A DNA stretch of 64,000 nt from assembly GCF_027533845.1 (NCBI RefSeq), contig NZ_JAPZVN010000001.1:496001-560000 (forward strand), in the 5' to 3' direction. This document shows, piece by piece, positions 8,528 to 16,422 of the stretch. Below the pieces are notes generated by a model that was not told where the DNA came from, ran no database searches, and saw only the letters and a program-made list of their open reading frames with translations. The position numbers and the translations under genes were made by a program. Every line of letters begins with the position of its first letter. Position 1 is the first letter of the stretch. The DNA is from Streptomyces sp. RPT161 (GTDB lineage Bacteria; Actinomycetota; Actinomycetes; Streptomycetales; Streptomycetaceae).

Positions 8528-9943
8528 CTACTCAATGACACGTGGCACGACGTCCTGCCGCTTCGCCTTCCACGTCTCTTCGTCTTCTTCGAGATAGTCC
8601 GGACGAGCGCGGGAGATGCGTCGAGCGGCGCCACTCGACCCTACGCCAGCCGACGGCATGACCCCGCCGCCCGCGCCTTCCCTCACCAGGCCGGAACCGC
8701 CAGGGGTGAACTCCCGCGCGGCCGGGTCTGGCTCCTGGACCTCGCCCACGACTCCGCCTACTTCGGAAGCCAGGCGGCGACCAGGACTCGTAGGAGCGCC
8801 TGGCGCTCGCCCACCTATGTTCCCTACTGCGCCGGTGCCCATCGGCCCACGGAACGTCGAGCCAGCAGCAGACGGCTCGCCTTCTCCGCCGATGACGGTC
8901 CCTTGAGGAAGCCGAGGCGAGAACGTGGAGGCTCCGTTGCGGCTGGGCATACCACCGATGATCCCGTCGCCACCCGCTTCTCTCGGCAAACCGCCACGCG
9001 TCGGGAGACGATAACCGCCGAACTCACCGGGGCCTTTGGGTACCTCGACAGCCCTCTCTGGGACACGTGGAGTTACGTAGCCAAGGCCAGTTCCAGGGAT
9101 GGTGGCCACTGGAGGAATGCCCATGCTCTTCACCGGGGGGACCGACGGTTCCACCGATGCATTGCTGCCATGCGGCGTCACCGACGGCGCGGTGGGGGCA
9201 TGAGCCACCGAGTCAATCGACGTATGCGAACCGACATCGCCCTGGCGCACCTGCTCTGCCGTGGCTGCCGCCCCATTGCGCGGTGTCATAGTGGGTGCGG
9301 GAGCATCACTGCTGTCCCCCCGGGATACCACTGGCTCGTACCTTTCACCGCGCGGTGTGGTACCGCTGGTCGTCTCGTCAGGCGATCCGTAAGGGCGGAA
9401 TCCTCCATCACGTGAAGGCTGCGCCATGCTTACCGGCATCGGCTGAAAGATCGGCTCCTCCTGCTGCGAGATCGTCTCGGTAGACGTCACGTAGTAAGAG
9501 GCCAGCTTGTTCATCTGGTTGATGGCCTCTTGGCGGTCCGACTCGCTGGCCTTGCCACCGCCCTTGGACAGTGAGTACATGGTCCCCGTCACCTCGGAGA
9601 GCGCCTGACCCGCCGCGAGGATGTGGTCGCCCGCCGTCCCGGTGTAGTTGGCCAACGTGAGGCTCTGCTGGGACAGTTGGCCGATCCACTGGTGAAAGCT
9701 GTCGGCGCCTTGCCCGTCCCACTCAACCCCTTGCCCATACGTCTTGAGGTCGTTGGCGATGGACTCGACCTGCTTCTGAGCGGCCAAGAGCGCATGGCCT
9801 GTGCTGGTGAGCTCGCTCGGCATGGCATTGGCCACCATGGCATGCATGTCCTCGAAGGACTTGCTCTCGAAGTCGGTCTTACTGCGATAGCACGCGGTGA
9901 CATTCATCTGGCCGGCGGTGATGCCGTCGTCGCCTTGTCCCAT
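8528..9943 (-). CDS. WXG100-domain protein with long Pro/Gly/Ser-rich tail (ESX substrate)
   Basis: 471 aa. Residues about 1-170 are a helical WXG100/PPE-like domain with the turn VEWDGQGADSF. The remaining 300 residues are low-complexity and rich in P, G, S, T and R, ending in a basic and acidic segment near PDYLEEDEETW. This domain plan is common in Streptomyces ESX loci, where the tail may cross the wall or bind peptidoglycan. Stop and start spacing to its neighbours (15 and 14 bases) indicates one operon, 10420 to 7290, ending with the mycosin. Confidence 0.75.
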   Translation of the reverse strand: MGQGDDGITAGQMNVTACYRSKTDFESKSFEDMHAMVANAMPSELTSTGHALLAAQKQVESIANDLKTYGQGVEWDGQGADSFHQWIGQLSQQSLTLANYTGTAGDHILAAGQALSEVTGTMYSLSKGGGKASESDRQEAINQMNKLASYYVTSTETISQQEEPIFQPMPVSMAQPSRDGGFRPYGSPDETTSGTTPRGERYEPVVSRGDSSDAPAPTMTPRNGAAATAEQVRQGDVGSHTSIDSVAHAPTAPSVTPHGSNASVEPSVPPVKSMGIPPVATIPGTGLGYVTPRVPERAVEVPKGPGEFGGYRLPTRGGLPREAGGDGIIGGMPSRNGASTFSPRLPQGTVIGGEGEPSAAGSTFRGPMGTGAVGNIGGRAPGAPTSPGRRLASEVGGVVGEVQEPDPAAREFTPGGSGLVREGAGGGVMPSAGVGSSGAARRISRARPDYLEEDEETWKAKRQDVVPRVIE

Positions 9944-9958
9944 CTGCTCCTCCGGTAT

Positions 9959-10420
9959 CTAGATGCTGCCCGGAGCGGCAGTCTTACCGTGTCCCTCAGT
10001 CGGCTGAGTCCTCGACGAAGTGGTCGATTGACTACCAGATCCGCTTGACTTCGGGGCTTGGTAGAACTGCTCGGTGCTCTGCCGGATCGCGATCAGCCGG
10101 TCCATCTGTTCCTGGTCAACGCCGCTGTAGCCGTCCTTGGCCATCTGGATGGCAATGCCGAGCGCTTCTATCTGGTCCCCGAACGTCTGCGACAGAGCGA
10201 CGAGCCGACTGTGGACCTTGTCGTACAGGCCTGCCAGATCGCTTGCCTCAGCGAAGCCTTCGCCGTATGACGAGTACGAGATCCCCTGAGTCCTGATGTT
10301 GGTGTGCGACGCCTGGGACTTCTCCAAGTCGCTGAGCATCTTGTCGACGCGGCCCTTGAACACCGCAAGTGACTCGGCCTTGACCGCGAGCCCCTTCGCA
10401 TCACTGCTGGGCGCAACCAC
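9959..10420 (-). CDS. Helical ESX-like small protein
   Basis: A 153-aa protein with two long helices (residues about 5-120) and a short Ser/Thr/Gly-rich tail. There is no signal peptide. The size, helical pattern and position at the head of the operon suggest a partner for the 471-aa WXG protein. The motif YSSYGEGFAEASDLAGLYD between the helices stands where a WXG turn would be, but W is absent. Family not certain. Confidence 0.65.
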   Translation of the reverse strand: MVAPSSDAKGLAVKAESLAVFKGRVDKMLSDLEKSQASHTNIRTQGISYSSYGEGFAEASDLAGLYDKVHSRLVALSQTFGDQIEALGIAIQMAKDGYSGVDQEQMDRLIAIRQSTEQFYQAPKSSGSGSQSTTSSRTQPTEGHGKTAAPGSI

Positions 10421-10495
10421 GGTGTCCTCCCCTTAACACCACCCCTAACACCTGGCACCACTCTATCGCCCCACCTCTGACATGGCCCAACGAAG

Positions 10496-10849
10496 TTGGC
10501 GGCCGTGCAGCCCTCCAAGTCGCTGGCCAGCCGGGCCTCCTGGGCTACGCCGGGCCGTCCCGAGCCGAGTGGAACCCTGGTGCACGCACGCTTCGACTCG
10601 GACGCGCTGTCCCTGGCTGCCTTGCTGCCCGACTACTTCTACCTACCGGAGGGCACAGCGAAGTCTGCGCACGGCAAGCAGACCCGCGAACTCCAGATCA
10701 GGGTCGTCGGGGGCGTGGAGTACAGCCTCGCCCAAGGCCCATGGCACACCATCAAGGGTGACTTCGCCGACGAGGGCGCTAAAGTCATCAGCTCGATCGC
10801 GGACCCCGTAGGGACGGCCAAAGGCATGTGGCAAGGAATATTTGGGTGA
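10496..10849 (+). pseudogene. Orphan C-terminal cassette of an ESX effector-like protein
   Basis: An open frame of 117 codons from a weak TTG. The first 30 codons look random, but the last 60 look coded and end with a segment (GDFADEGAKVISSIADP and WQGIFG) similar in plan to the tail of the 429-aa WXG protein (GDFKRLGEDVWGGIKSIF). No convincing ribosome binding site or export domain is present. It reads as a truncated effector tail left behind by recombination next to the substrate operon; it could still be an expressed small protein. Confidence 0.4.
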
Positions 10850-11564
10850 CGCCCACGCGAGAAGTGGCAGTGGGCACTGGACGAACTCCGTGGCACACGG
10901 CAGGCGGCGCGCCGGGAAATCCTAGTGAACCGCTACGCAGGGCAACAACGAGGACGCCTGCGGCTCGGAGTCGTCGGTGAGAGCTGGATCGAGCGAGGCG
11001 CCGGGTACTGGGCACGCCGGGTGTGCAGATCAGGACCCGCCACCGGCACGGAATCCCGCGCAGCGCGGCCCGCAGCGACGGAATCCACAGCCGGGCCCGC
11101 CCCACCCCGCAGACGCCCCGTCACCCCCGTCCAGCACGGATCCAGCAACGGGCACGCGTACAGGGCCGCCCCCTGACCTGCAGACTTGTCAAACCCCCCA
11201 GCAACGCTAAGGCGCCGCCCAAACCTTGATCCGGAAACGTTGATTCGGCGCGGGCATCCCAGCACGAGCCCAGCACGGGAGATTCGTCCCAGCACCATGT
11301 GCAGTCGATGCCCGACCGACCTTCCTCAATCCGTCATCCCCCCTCGCCGCACCGGCTCGTCAGTGCCTGTGTATTAACTTCTTGCCCACACTGCCCAGTC
11401 GTGGACTACCGTTGCCATGCACCGCGTGCCCTCCCCGGAGGGTGTACGCGACGTGCCCCGGGGCGTGCGCAATGCCCTTCGGTTCGGTGACGTAGCTCCA
11501 TGGTGCGCTCCCGGCGGGAGCCATCCGGCGCCGTCACCGATCAAACCGAAGGGGACGCATTCCT
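10850..11564. other. Intergenic region, 715 bases
   Basis: No convincing gene. The sequence from 10850 to 11380 shows no structure I can interpret. From about 11380 there is a possible promoter (TTGCCC and TACCGT about 19 bases apart) followed by the structured leader of the 42-aa gene. Confidence 0.5.
11475..11554 (+). promoter_or_regulatory. Structured leader of the 42-aa gene that pairs its ribosome binding site
   Basis: Nested inverted repeats: CCCTTCGGTT (11475-11484) pairs with AACCGAAGGG (11544-11553); GGTGAC (11486-11491) pairs with GTCACC (11533-11538); an inner hairpin GCTCCC/GGGAGC lies at 11507-11521. The 3' arm holds AAGGGG, the likely Shine-Dalgarno sequence for the GTG at 11565, so the folded RNA would block initiation. 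Structure inferred by eye. Confidence 0.5.
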
Positions 11565-11693
11565 GTGGTTGCCGTCGAGTACACGCCCAAGCGCCGCACC
11601 TGGGTCCGTGATGTCCTGGTTGGCATCGCGGCGAGCCTCGGCTCAAACCTGGCGTGGGCTCTGGCGCAGATCGTGGTGCACCGCCTCGGCTGA
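11565..11693 (+). CDS. 42-aa single-span membrane peptide
   Basis: GTG start with AAGGGGA about nine bases upstream. The peptide has a basic N-terminus (TPKRRTWVRD) and one hydrophobic helix (VLVGIAASLGSNLAWALAQ) ending HRLG. It resembles very short Streptomyces proteins of the DUF6408 type, function unknown. A strong terminator follows after 10 bases. A small hydrophobic peptide behind a leader that hides its ribosome binding site recalls type I toxins, but there is no direct evidence of toxicity. Confidence 0.55.
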   Translation: MVAVEYTPKRRTWVRDVLVGIAASLGSNLAWALAQIVVHRLG

Positions 11694-11703
11694 GCCGGGC
11701 GGC

Positions 11704-11727
11704 GGGCGGGCCTCCAGGGGCCCGCCC
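11704..11727 (+). terminator. Rho-independent terminator after the 42-aa gene
   Basis: Perfect 9-bp stem GGGCGGGCC / GGCCCGCCC with a 6-base loop, followed by a T-containing tract (TCCTTACCTTT). It separates the 42-aa gene from the first nuclease-helicase gene, which therefore needs its own promoter in 11728-11780. Confidence 0.75.
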
Positions 11728-11761
11728 TCCTTACCTTTGCAGCCGGGTAATCTGCAGAACG

Positions 11762-11858
11762 TCATTGCGGCCCGACGGGCTTCCGCTCCGCTTCGGCGGA
11801 GTCACGAAGGATATGCCCCCACCCGCACGAGTCATCTCGTGCCTGGGGACCCTTCGTG
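11762..11858 (+). promoter_or_regulatory. Structured leader, copy 1, enclosing the start of the first nuclease-helicase gene
   Basis: About 97 bases closely similar to 13928-14023. Hairpin B: CTCCGC-TTCG-GCGGAG (11786-11801). Hairpin C is nested: CACGAAGG (11803-11810) with CCTTCGTG (11851-11858), CCCCA with TGGGG, and GCACGAG-TCAT-CTCGTGC (11825-11842). The GTG start (11856-11858) is the last codon of the outer 3' arm and the only purine-rich Shine-Dalgarno candidate (GGGGA, 11845-11849) is in the middle stem, so both are buried. Confidence 0.6.
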
Positions 11859-13913
11859 CTCCTACAACTGTCCGCGGCCGAGCTCGGCCGACTCACCGTG
11901 GCCCGAGCCGGATCTGTGCATCTTCCGCTCACCGAGCAACTGATTCACGAGCATTCCCGGATCAAGGGAGGAGCGGCCGGACAGGGAGACATCGCTTCCT
12001 GGAACAACAGCGTCCCCGTAGTGGTCAAAGCTCTGCTGGACTGCGGCCTCGACGAAGTCGAGGTGCAGATCGAGGTCGACCTGCCGCACACCAACTCCGC
12101 CGTCGATCTGGTGCTGTGCGGCCGGCACCCCGGTACAGGGACGGATTCATACCTTGCGGTTGAGCTGAAGCAGGTACGGCACGCCACAGTGGACCCTCTG
12201 TGTCCCATCGCCGTCGATCTCGGGTTCGGTGACGGGAAGAACAAGTTGCACCCGGTCCGGCAGGTCCAGCGCTACTGCGAGTACATGCTGCGCTATCTGC
12301 CCCATCTTCGTGAGAACGAGGACCAGTTGATGGGTGTGGCACTGCTCCACAACGCACGTGACGCGGATGTGGAGGCGCTGTTCGGTCTGCCCGAGACCGA
12401 CCACGGCTTCCTTTATACACTCGATGATCTGGCCCGCTTCCGACGAGTCCTTACTTCGAGATTCGCTCCCGCGTCTGGGAAGCGGGCCGCATCAGCACTG
12501 GAGCAGGCCCGCCAGGATCCCCTGCTCAAGGTCACCGATGTGGCCCGTCAGCGCTCTGTCGTCGGTGGGGGTCTTACGCTCCTTGACGAGCAGTACGTCG
12601 CAGTCGACCGGATCACCCGGCACCTGGAGAAGACTGCCCACTTCACCGGCTTCGACGTCGGATTGTTCTACGACGCCGAAGCCCCCCACAGCCCCGCCCA
12701 AGATCCGGGCGTCAAGCGCGTCTACATCCTGCGGGGCGGTCCTGGCAGCGGGAAGAGCGCAGTGGCCCTCGAGTTGCAGCGCGCCCTCGGCCTCAAGGGG
12801 CGCGAAGCCGTGCTGGCAAGCGGCTCGCACGCCTACACGGAGACTCTGCGCGAGATCATGCTCAGCACGGCCCGTCGAGGACAGACAGCGGACAAGCGCC
12901 GCGCGGCCAACAGGCTGTACCGCTATTTCAACAGCTTCAGCGAGAGCCCACCGGACAGCATCGACGTCCTTATCTGCGACGAGGCACACCGCATGCGACG
13001 CAGCTCGACATACCGCTGGATGCCGAAAGCTCTGCGAGACGACGACCGGCCGCAGGCAACTGAGGTGATAAGAGCCGCCAAAGTGCCGATCTTCCTGCTC
13101 GACGATCACCAGTCGATCCGTCCGGACGAGGTGGGCACTGCCGCGTATCTGAAAAAGCTCGCCGAGGGCATGGGCTGCGAAGTCGAGGTGACCGATCTGG
13201 AGGGCACGTTCCGAGCGGGCGGAAGCAAGCGCTACCAGCGCTGGGTCCAACAACTGCTGGGCCTTGACGCCTCCGATCCGGTGGCCTGGCGACCGGACGG
13301 GAGGATGACGCTGGCGGTCGCCGACTCCCCCGAGCAGATGGAGCAGTTCATCCGGGAGCGCCATTTGGAAGGCGCCACAGCCCGTATTACCGCAGGCTTC
13401 TGCTGGCCGTGGAGCAACCCGGACGGCGAACAGCTTGTCGACGACGTACATATCAGGGACTGGCGTCGGCCTTGGAACGTGAAGCCGGAGCACAGCGTCC
13501 CGAACGCACCACGGTCGGACCTGTGGTCGACCGATCGCCGTGGTGTCGACCAGGTCGGCTGCGTCTACACGGCACAGACCTTCGAGTACGACTGGAACGG
13601 CGTCATCATCGGACCCGATCTGCTGTTCCGTGACGGGAAGTTCAGGGTGGACCGGAGCGCTTCCTGCGATCCCGCCTTCCGCGGTCCGATCGACGACGCG
13701 GTAGCCACTCGGTGCATCCTCAACGCCTACCACGTGCTCCTCACCCGCGGCGTCGTCGGCACCGTGGTCTACGCCGTCGACCCGGCGACTCACAACGCAC
13801 TGCGCAGGCTCATCACTGGCGCGATCGGTATGCAGCACTACGACGGCGTCCAGCCGAAGCTCACCGCCGAAGGATCACAGCTGCCACCCGCCTACCGCAG
13901 ACGGCAAAGGTAA
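11856..13913 (+). CDS. PD-(D/E)XK nuclease fused to DUF2075 (Schlafen-type) helicase, diverged copy
   Basis: 685 aa. The N-terminal part holds a PD-(D/E)XK-like core (Asp84, then VELK with Glu103 and Lys105). A superfamily 1 helicase of the DUF2075 type follows: Walker A GGPGSGKS (about 294), Walker B ICDEAHR (about 375), FLLDDHQSIRPDE, TFRAGGS (about 450), YTAQTFEYDW (about 572) and LLTRGVVGTVVY (about 628). As I recall, this Pfam helicase family is the one found in group 3 Schlafens. Two conserved motif positions differ from the tandem partner (QFRC to TFRA; AQGFE to AQTFE). Likely cytosolic nucleic-acid processing, plausibly antiphage; function inferred. Confidence 0.82.
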   Translation: MLLQLSAAELGRLTVARAGSVHLPLTEQLIHEHSRIKGGAAGQGDIASWNNSVPVVVKALLDCGLDEVEVQIEVDLPHTNSAVDLVLCGRHPGTGTDSYLAVELKQVRHATVDPLCPIAVDLGFGDGKNKLHPVRQVQRYCEYMLRYLPHLRENEDQLMGVALLHNARDADVEALFGLPETDHGFLYTLDDLARFRRVLTSRFAPASGKRAASALEQARQDPLLKVTDVARQRSVVGGGLTLLDEQYVAVDRITRHLEKTAHFTGFDVGLFYDAEAPHSPAQDPGVKRVYILRGGPGSGKSAVALELQRALGLKGREAVLASGSHAYTETLREIMLSTARRGQTADKRRAANRLYRYFNSFSESPPDSIDVLICDEAHRMRRSSTYRWMPKALRDDDRPQATEVIRAAKVPIFLLDDHQSIRPDEVGTAAYLKKLAEGMGCEVEVTDLEGTFRAGGSKRYQRWVQQLLGLDASDPVAWRPDGRMTLAVADSPEQMEQFIRERHLEGATARITAGFCWPWSNPDGEQLVDDVHIRDWRRPWNVKPEHSVPNAPRSDLWSTDRRGVDQVGCVYTAQTFEYDWNGVIIGPDLLFRDGKFRVDRSASCDPAFRGPIDDAVATRCILNAYHVLLTRGVVGTVVYAVDPATHNALRRLITGAIGMQHYDGVQPKLTAEGSQLPPAYRRRQR

Positions 13914-13927
13914 CCTTGATCCCGACG

Positions 13928-14023
13928 TAGCTGCGGCCCGCCGGGCTTCCGCTCCGCCTGGCGGAGTAGCGAGGGAAATGCCCCCACCCGCACGAGTTTC
14001 TCCGTGCTGCCTGGGGGCATGTT
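13928..14023 (+). promoter_or_regulatory. Structured leader, copy 2, before the second nuclease-helicase gene
   Basis: Same order of elements as copy 1. Hairpin B: CTCCGC-CTG-GCGGAG (13952-13966; stem kept, loop changed). Hairpin C: ATGCCCCCA (13978-13986) pairs perfectly with TGGGGGCAT (14012-14020), enclosing GCACG/CGTGC. The stem is followed by GTTTTG and the TTG start at 14024, so it could act as a terminator-like attenuator as well as a translational block. An ATG at 14019 is out of frame. Confidence 0.6.
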
Positions 14024-15904
14024 TTGCTGTTCCGCGACTCCGCCGCAGCGATCGCTGCCGAGTGCCACTCCGGTGCCCTGTTCTTCCGCTTGACGGAGCA
14101 GTTCGTGCACGTGCACGGTCACAAGCCTGGTTCGTCCGAGGTGCGCTCGTGGGAGCGGAGTATCCCTGTACTCGCGAGCGCGCTCAACGATGCCGGACTC
14201 GGGCAAGTGGAGGTGCTCCTGGAGTACGGACTGCCGCTGAACAGCAAACGGGCCGATGCCGTGCTGGCCGGGGTGCACCCCGAGACCGGGCTGCCGTCTT
14301 ACGTCATCGTGGAGCTGAAGCAGTGGAGCAGCGCGGAGCCGGACGACGACGATCCGTCGCTGTGCCGCATCGACTCATACGCGCGGGCGGTACTGAATCC
14401 AGTCGACCAGGTACGCGGCTACTGCGAATACCTCGTCTCCTTCAACGGAGCGCTCGCCCAACACCCGGAACGCGTCAACGGCGCCGCATATCTGCACAAC
14501 GCCACTGAGTTCGGCGTCAGCGGACTCTTCGATGTCGACCAGGACCAGTACGGTCAGCTCTTCGTCGGGGCGCGGCGCGGCGAGTTCGTCGACTATCTGC
14601 GGACGAAGCTGGGGCCGGAGTCCGGTGCTTGGGCCGCGGACGAGCTGGTCAACGGGAAGATCGGCCCGTCCAAGCAACTCATGGCAGTTGCCGCCCGAGA
14701 GGTGCGCGAACGTGAGCAGTTCGTGTTGCTGGACGAGCAGCGGATCGCGTATCGCACTGTCTTGAACGCCGTACGCCGCGCCAGGCAGTCCGACCACAAG
14801 GAGGTCGTGATCGTCACCGGCGGACCCGGCACCGGCAAGAGCGTCATCGCCTTGTCGCTCCTCGGTGAGCTGTACCGGCAGGGCACCACTGCGCTTCACG
14901 CGACGGGCTCCAACTCGTTCACGACGACCATGAGAAAGGTGGCTGGGGCTCGGAAGCGTGAGGTGCAGGACCTCTTCAAATACTTCAACAGCTTCATGGC
15001 CGCTGAGCGCAACAGCCTTGATGTCCTGATCTGCGACGAGGCCCATCGTATCCGGGAGACATCGGCCAACCGCTACACGCCGGCGTCGAACCGCACCGGC
15101 AAAGCCCAGATCGAGGAACTTATCGACGCGGCACGTGTCCCGGTCTTCCTGCTCGACGAGCATCAGGTCGTTCGGCCCGGCGAAATGGGCACGGTCGCGG
15201 AGATCAAGGCAGCCGCCGCGAAGAAGGGGTTCCAATGTCGCGTGGTGCCGCTGGACGGCCAGTTCCGGTGCGGTGGCAGCGACGCATATCTGCGATGGGT
15301 GGTACGACTGTTGGGCCTTGAGCCAGGCGGCCCGGTGAAATGGGAACCCGACGACAAGATGCGCCTCACGGTCGCGGACAGCCCTCAGGAGTTGGAGGCG
15401 TTCCTCGACAACCGCCGCTCGCAGGGGTACAGCGCGCGCATATCCGCAGGCTACTGCTGGAAGTGGACGAAGAAGGTGTCGCCCGGGCAGGCGCTGCCTG
15501 CGGACGTCGTCATCGGGGAGTGGGAACGGCCCTGGAACGTCTTCGGTGACCGGTCCGTCGGGGGCGCGCCTCCTGCCGCCTTGTGGGCAACCGATCCGGC
15601 CGGTTTCGGGCAGGTGGGCTGCGTGTACACAGCTCAGGGCTTCGAGTACGACTGGAGTGGCGTCATCATGGGTCCCGACCTGGTGTGGCGAGGCGACCAC
15701 TGGATCACCGACCGTTCAGCGTCCAAGGATCCGGTCTTCAAGAAGTCCACCCCGGACGCGGATGTTGACCGGCTGATCCGCAACACGTACAAGGTCCTGC
15801 TAACGCGAGGGATGATCGGCACGGTGGTGTACTCGACCGATGCCGAAACACGCGAAAAGCTCCGCGCGCTGACTGGCGCGGCCTCGAGCGTCGCGGCCGT
15901 GTAA
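14024..15904 (+). CDS. PD-(D/E)XK nuclease fused to DUF2075 (Schlafen-type) helicase, canonical copy
   Basis: 626 aa, paralogous to the gene at 11856 over its whole length. It has a nuclease core with Asp78 and VELK (Glu97, Lys99), Walker A GGPGTGKS (about 266), Walker B ICDEAHR (about 339), FLLDEHQVVRPGE, the canonical QFRCGGSDAYLRW (about 413), YTAQGFEYDWSGV and LLTRGMIGTVVY. All helicase motifs look intact. The start is the TTG at 14024, immediately after the leader hairpin. The two proteins may act together or be a duplication with one member shifting function; substrate unknown, defence role inferred from domain plan only. Confidence 0.85.
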   Translation: MLFRDSAAAIAAECHSGALFFRLTEQFVHVHGHKPGSSEVRSWERSIPVLASALNDAGLGQVEVLLEYGLPLNSKRADAVLAGVHPETGLPSYVIVELKQWSSAEPDDDDPSLCRIDSYARAVLNPVDQVRGYCEYLVSFNGALAQHPERVNGAAYLHNATEFGVSGLFDVDQDQYGQLFVGARRGEFVDYLRTKLGPESGAWAADELVNGKIGPSKQLMAVAAREVREREQFVLLDEQRIAYRTVLNAVRRARQSDHKEVVIVTGGPGTGKSVIALSLLGELYRQGTTALHATGSNSFTTTMRKVAGARKREVQDLFKYFNSFMAAERNSLDVLICDEAHRIRETSANRYTPASNRTGKAQIEELIDAARVPVFLLDEHQVVRPGEMGTVAEIKAAAAKKGFQCRVVPLDGQFRCGGSDAYLRWVVRLLGLEPGGPVKWEPDDKMRLTVADSPQELEAFLDNRRSQGYSARISAGYCWKWTKKVSPGQALPADVVIGEWERPWNVFGDRSVGGAPPAALWATDPAGFGQVGCVYTAQGFEYDWSGVIMGPDLVWRGDHWITDRSASKDPVFKKSTPDADVDRLIRNTYKVLLTRGMIGTVVYSTDAETREKLRALTGAASSVAAV

Positions 15905-16195
15905 CTCGCTGAGTCAGCCACGCGCAGCAGAGCGGCACGCCGATCCGCAGCGCATGCACCTCGGCCAGGCCGACCGATACGCACGCCTTCTTGAAGCGGT
16001 AGCCGTAAATGGAAACGGTATGGCGACAGACGTCGACCAGGTCGAAGCCTGGTACTTCTTGCGAGACAGCCAAACACTCGTCATGTCATCCGCAGACGGG
16101 GCGGAATGCCTTGAGACAGGCTGCCCCTCCAGCCAAGGCGGCGCGCGTGGAGACAGCAAAGCTCTCGTCTCCCAGCCCGACCGCCGCCGCCTGGG

Positions 16196-16291
16196 GTGGG
16201 CGACTATCGCGTGATCTCCACGATCGACAATGGCGAGCTGATGGTGTGGGGCGTGCACGTCGGACATCGCTCCACCGTCAACGGCACCTGA
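16196..16291 (+). pseudogene. Remnant of a RelE/ParE-type toxin
   Basis: The 31 codons from GTG 16196 to the stop at 16291 read VGDYRVISTIDNGELM and VWGVHVGHRSTV, the conserved C-terminal strands of RelE-family mRNA-cleaving toxins (usual form R-V-G-D-Y-R-V-I and V-G-H-R). Upstream, the same frame is broken by stops and the N-terminal half is not recognisable; no antitoxin is seen. The 291 bases between the helicase stop and this remnant contain no other gene I can support. It indicates that a toxin-antitoxin module once sat beside the helicase pair. Confidence 0.6.
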
Positions 16292-16422
16292 AGTCTCCTG
16301 ACGTCAAGTCAGAATACCCAGCACCGATTCAGCAGGGGGTCGAGAAGAGGTTGGACTCTCGGTAGCGCAACCCCTTCTGACCGCATGTTCGCCAGAACAA
16401 CGACGTGGCGGTAAGGCGCCGC

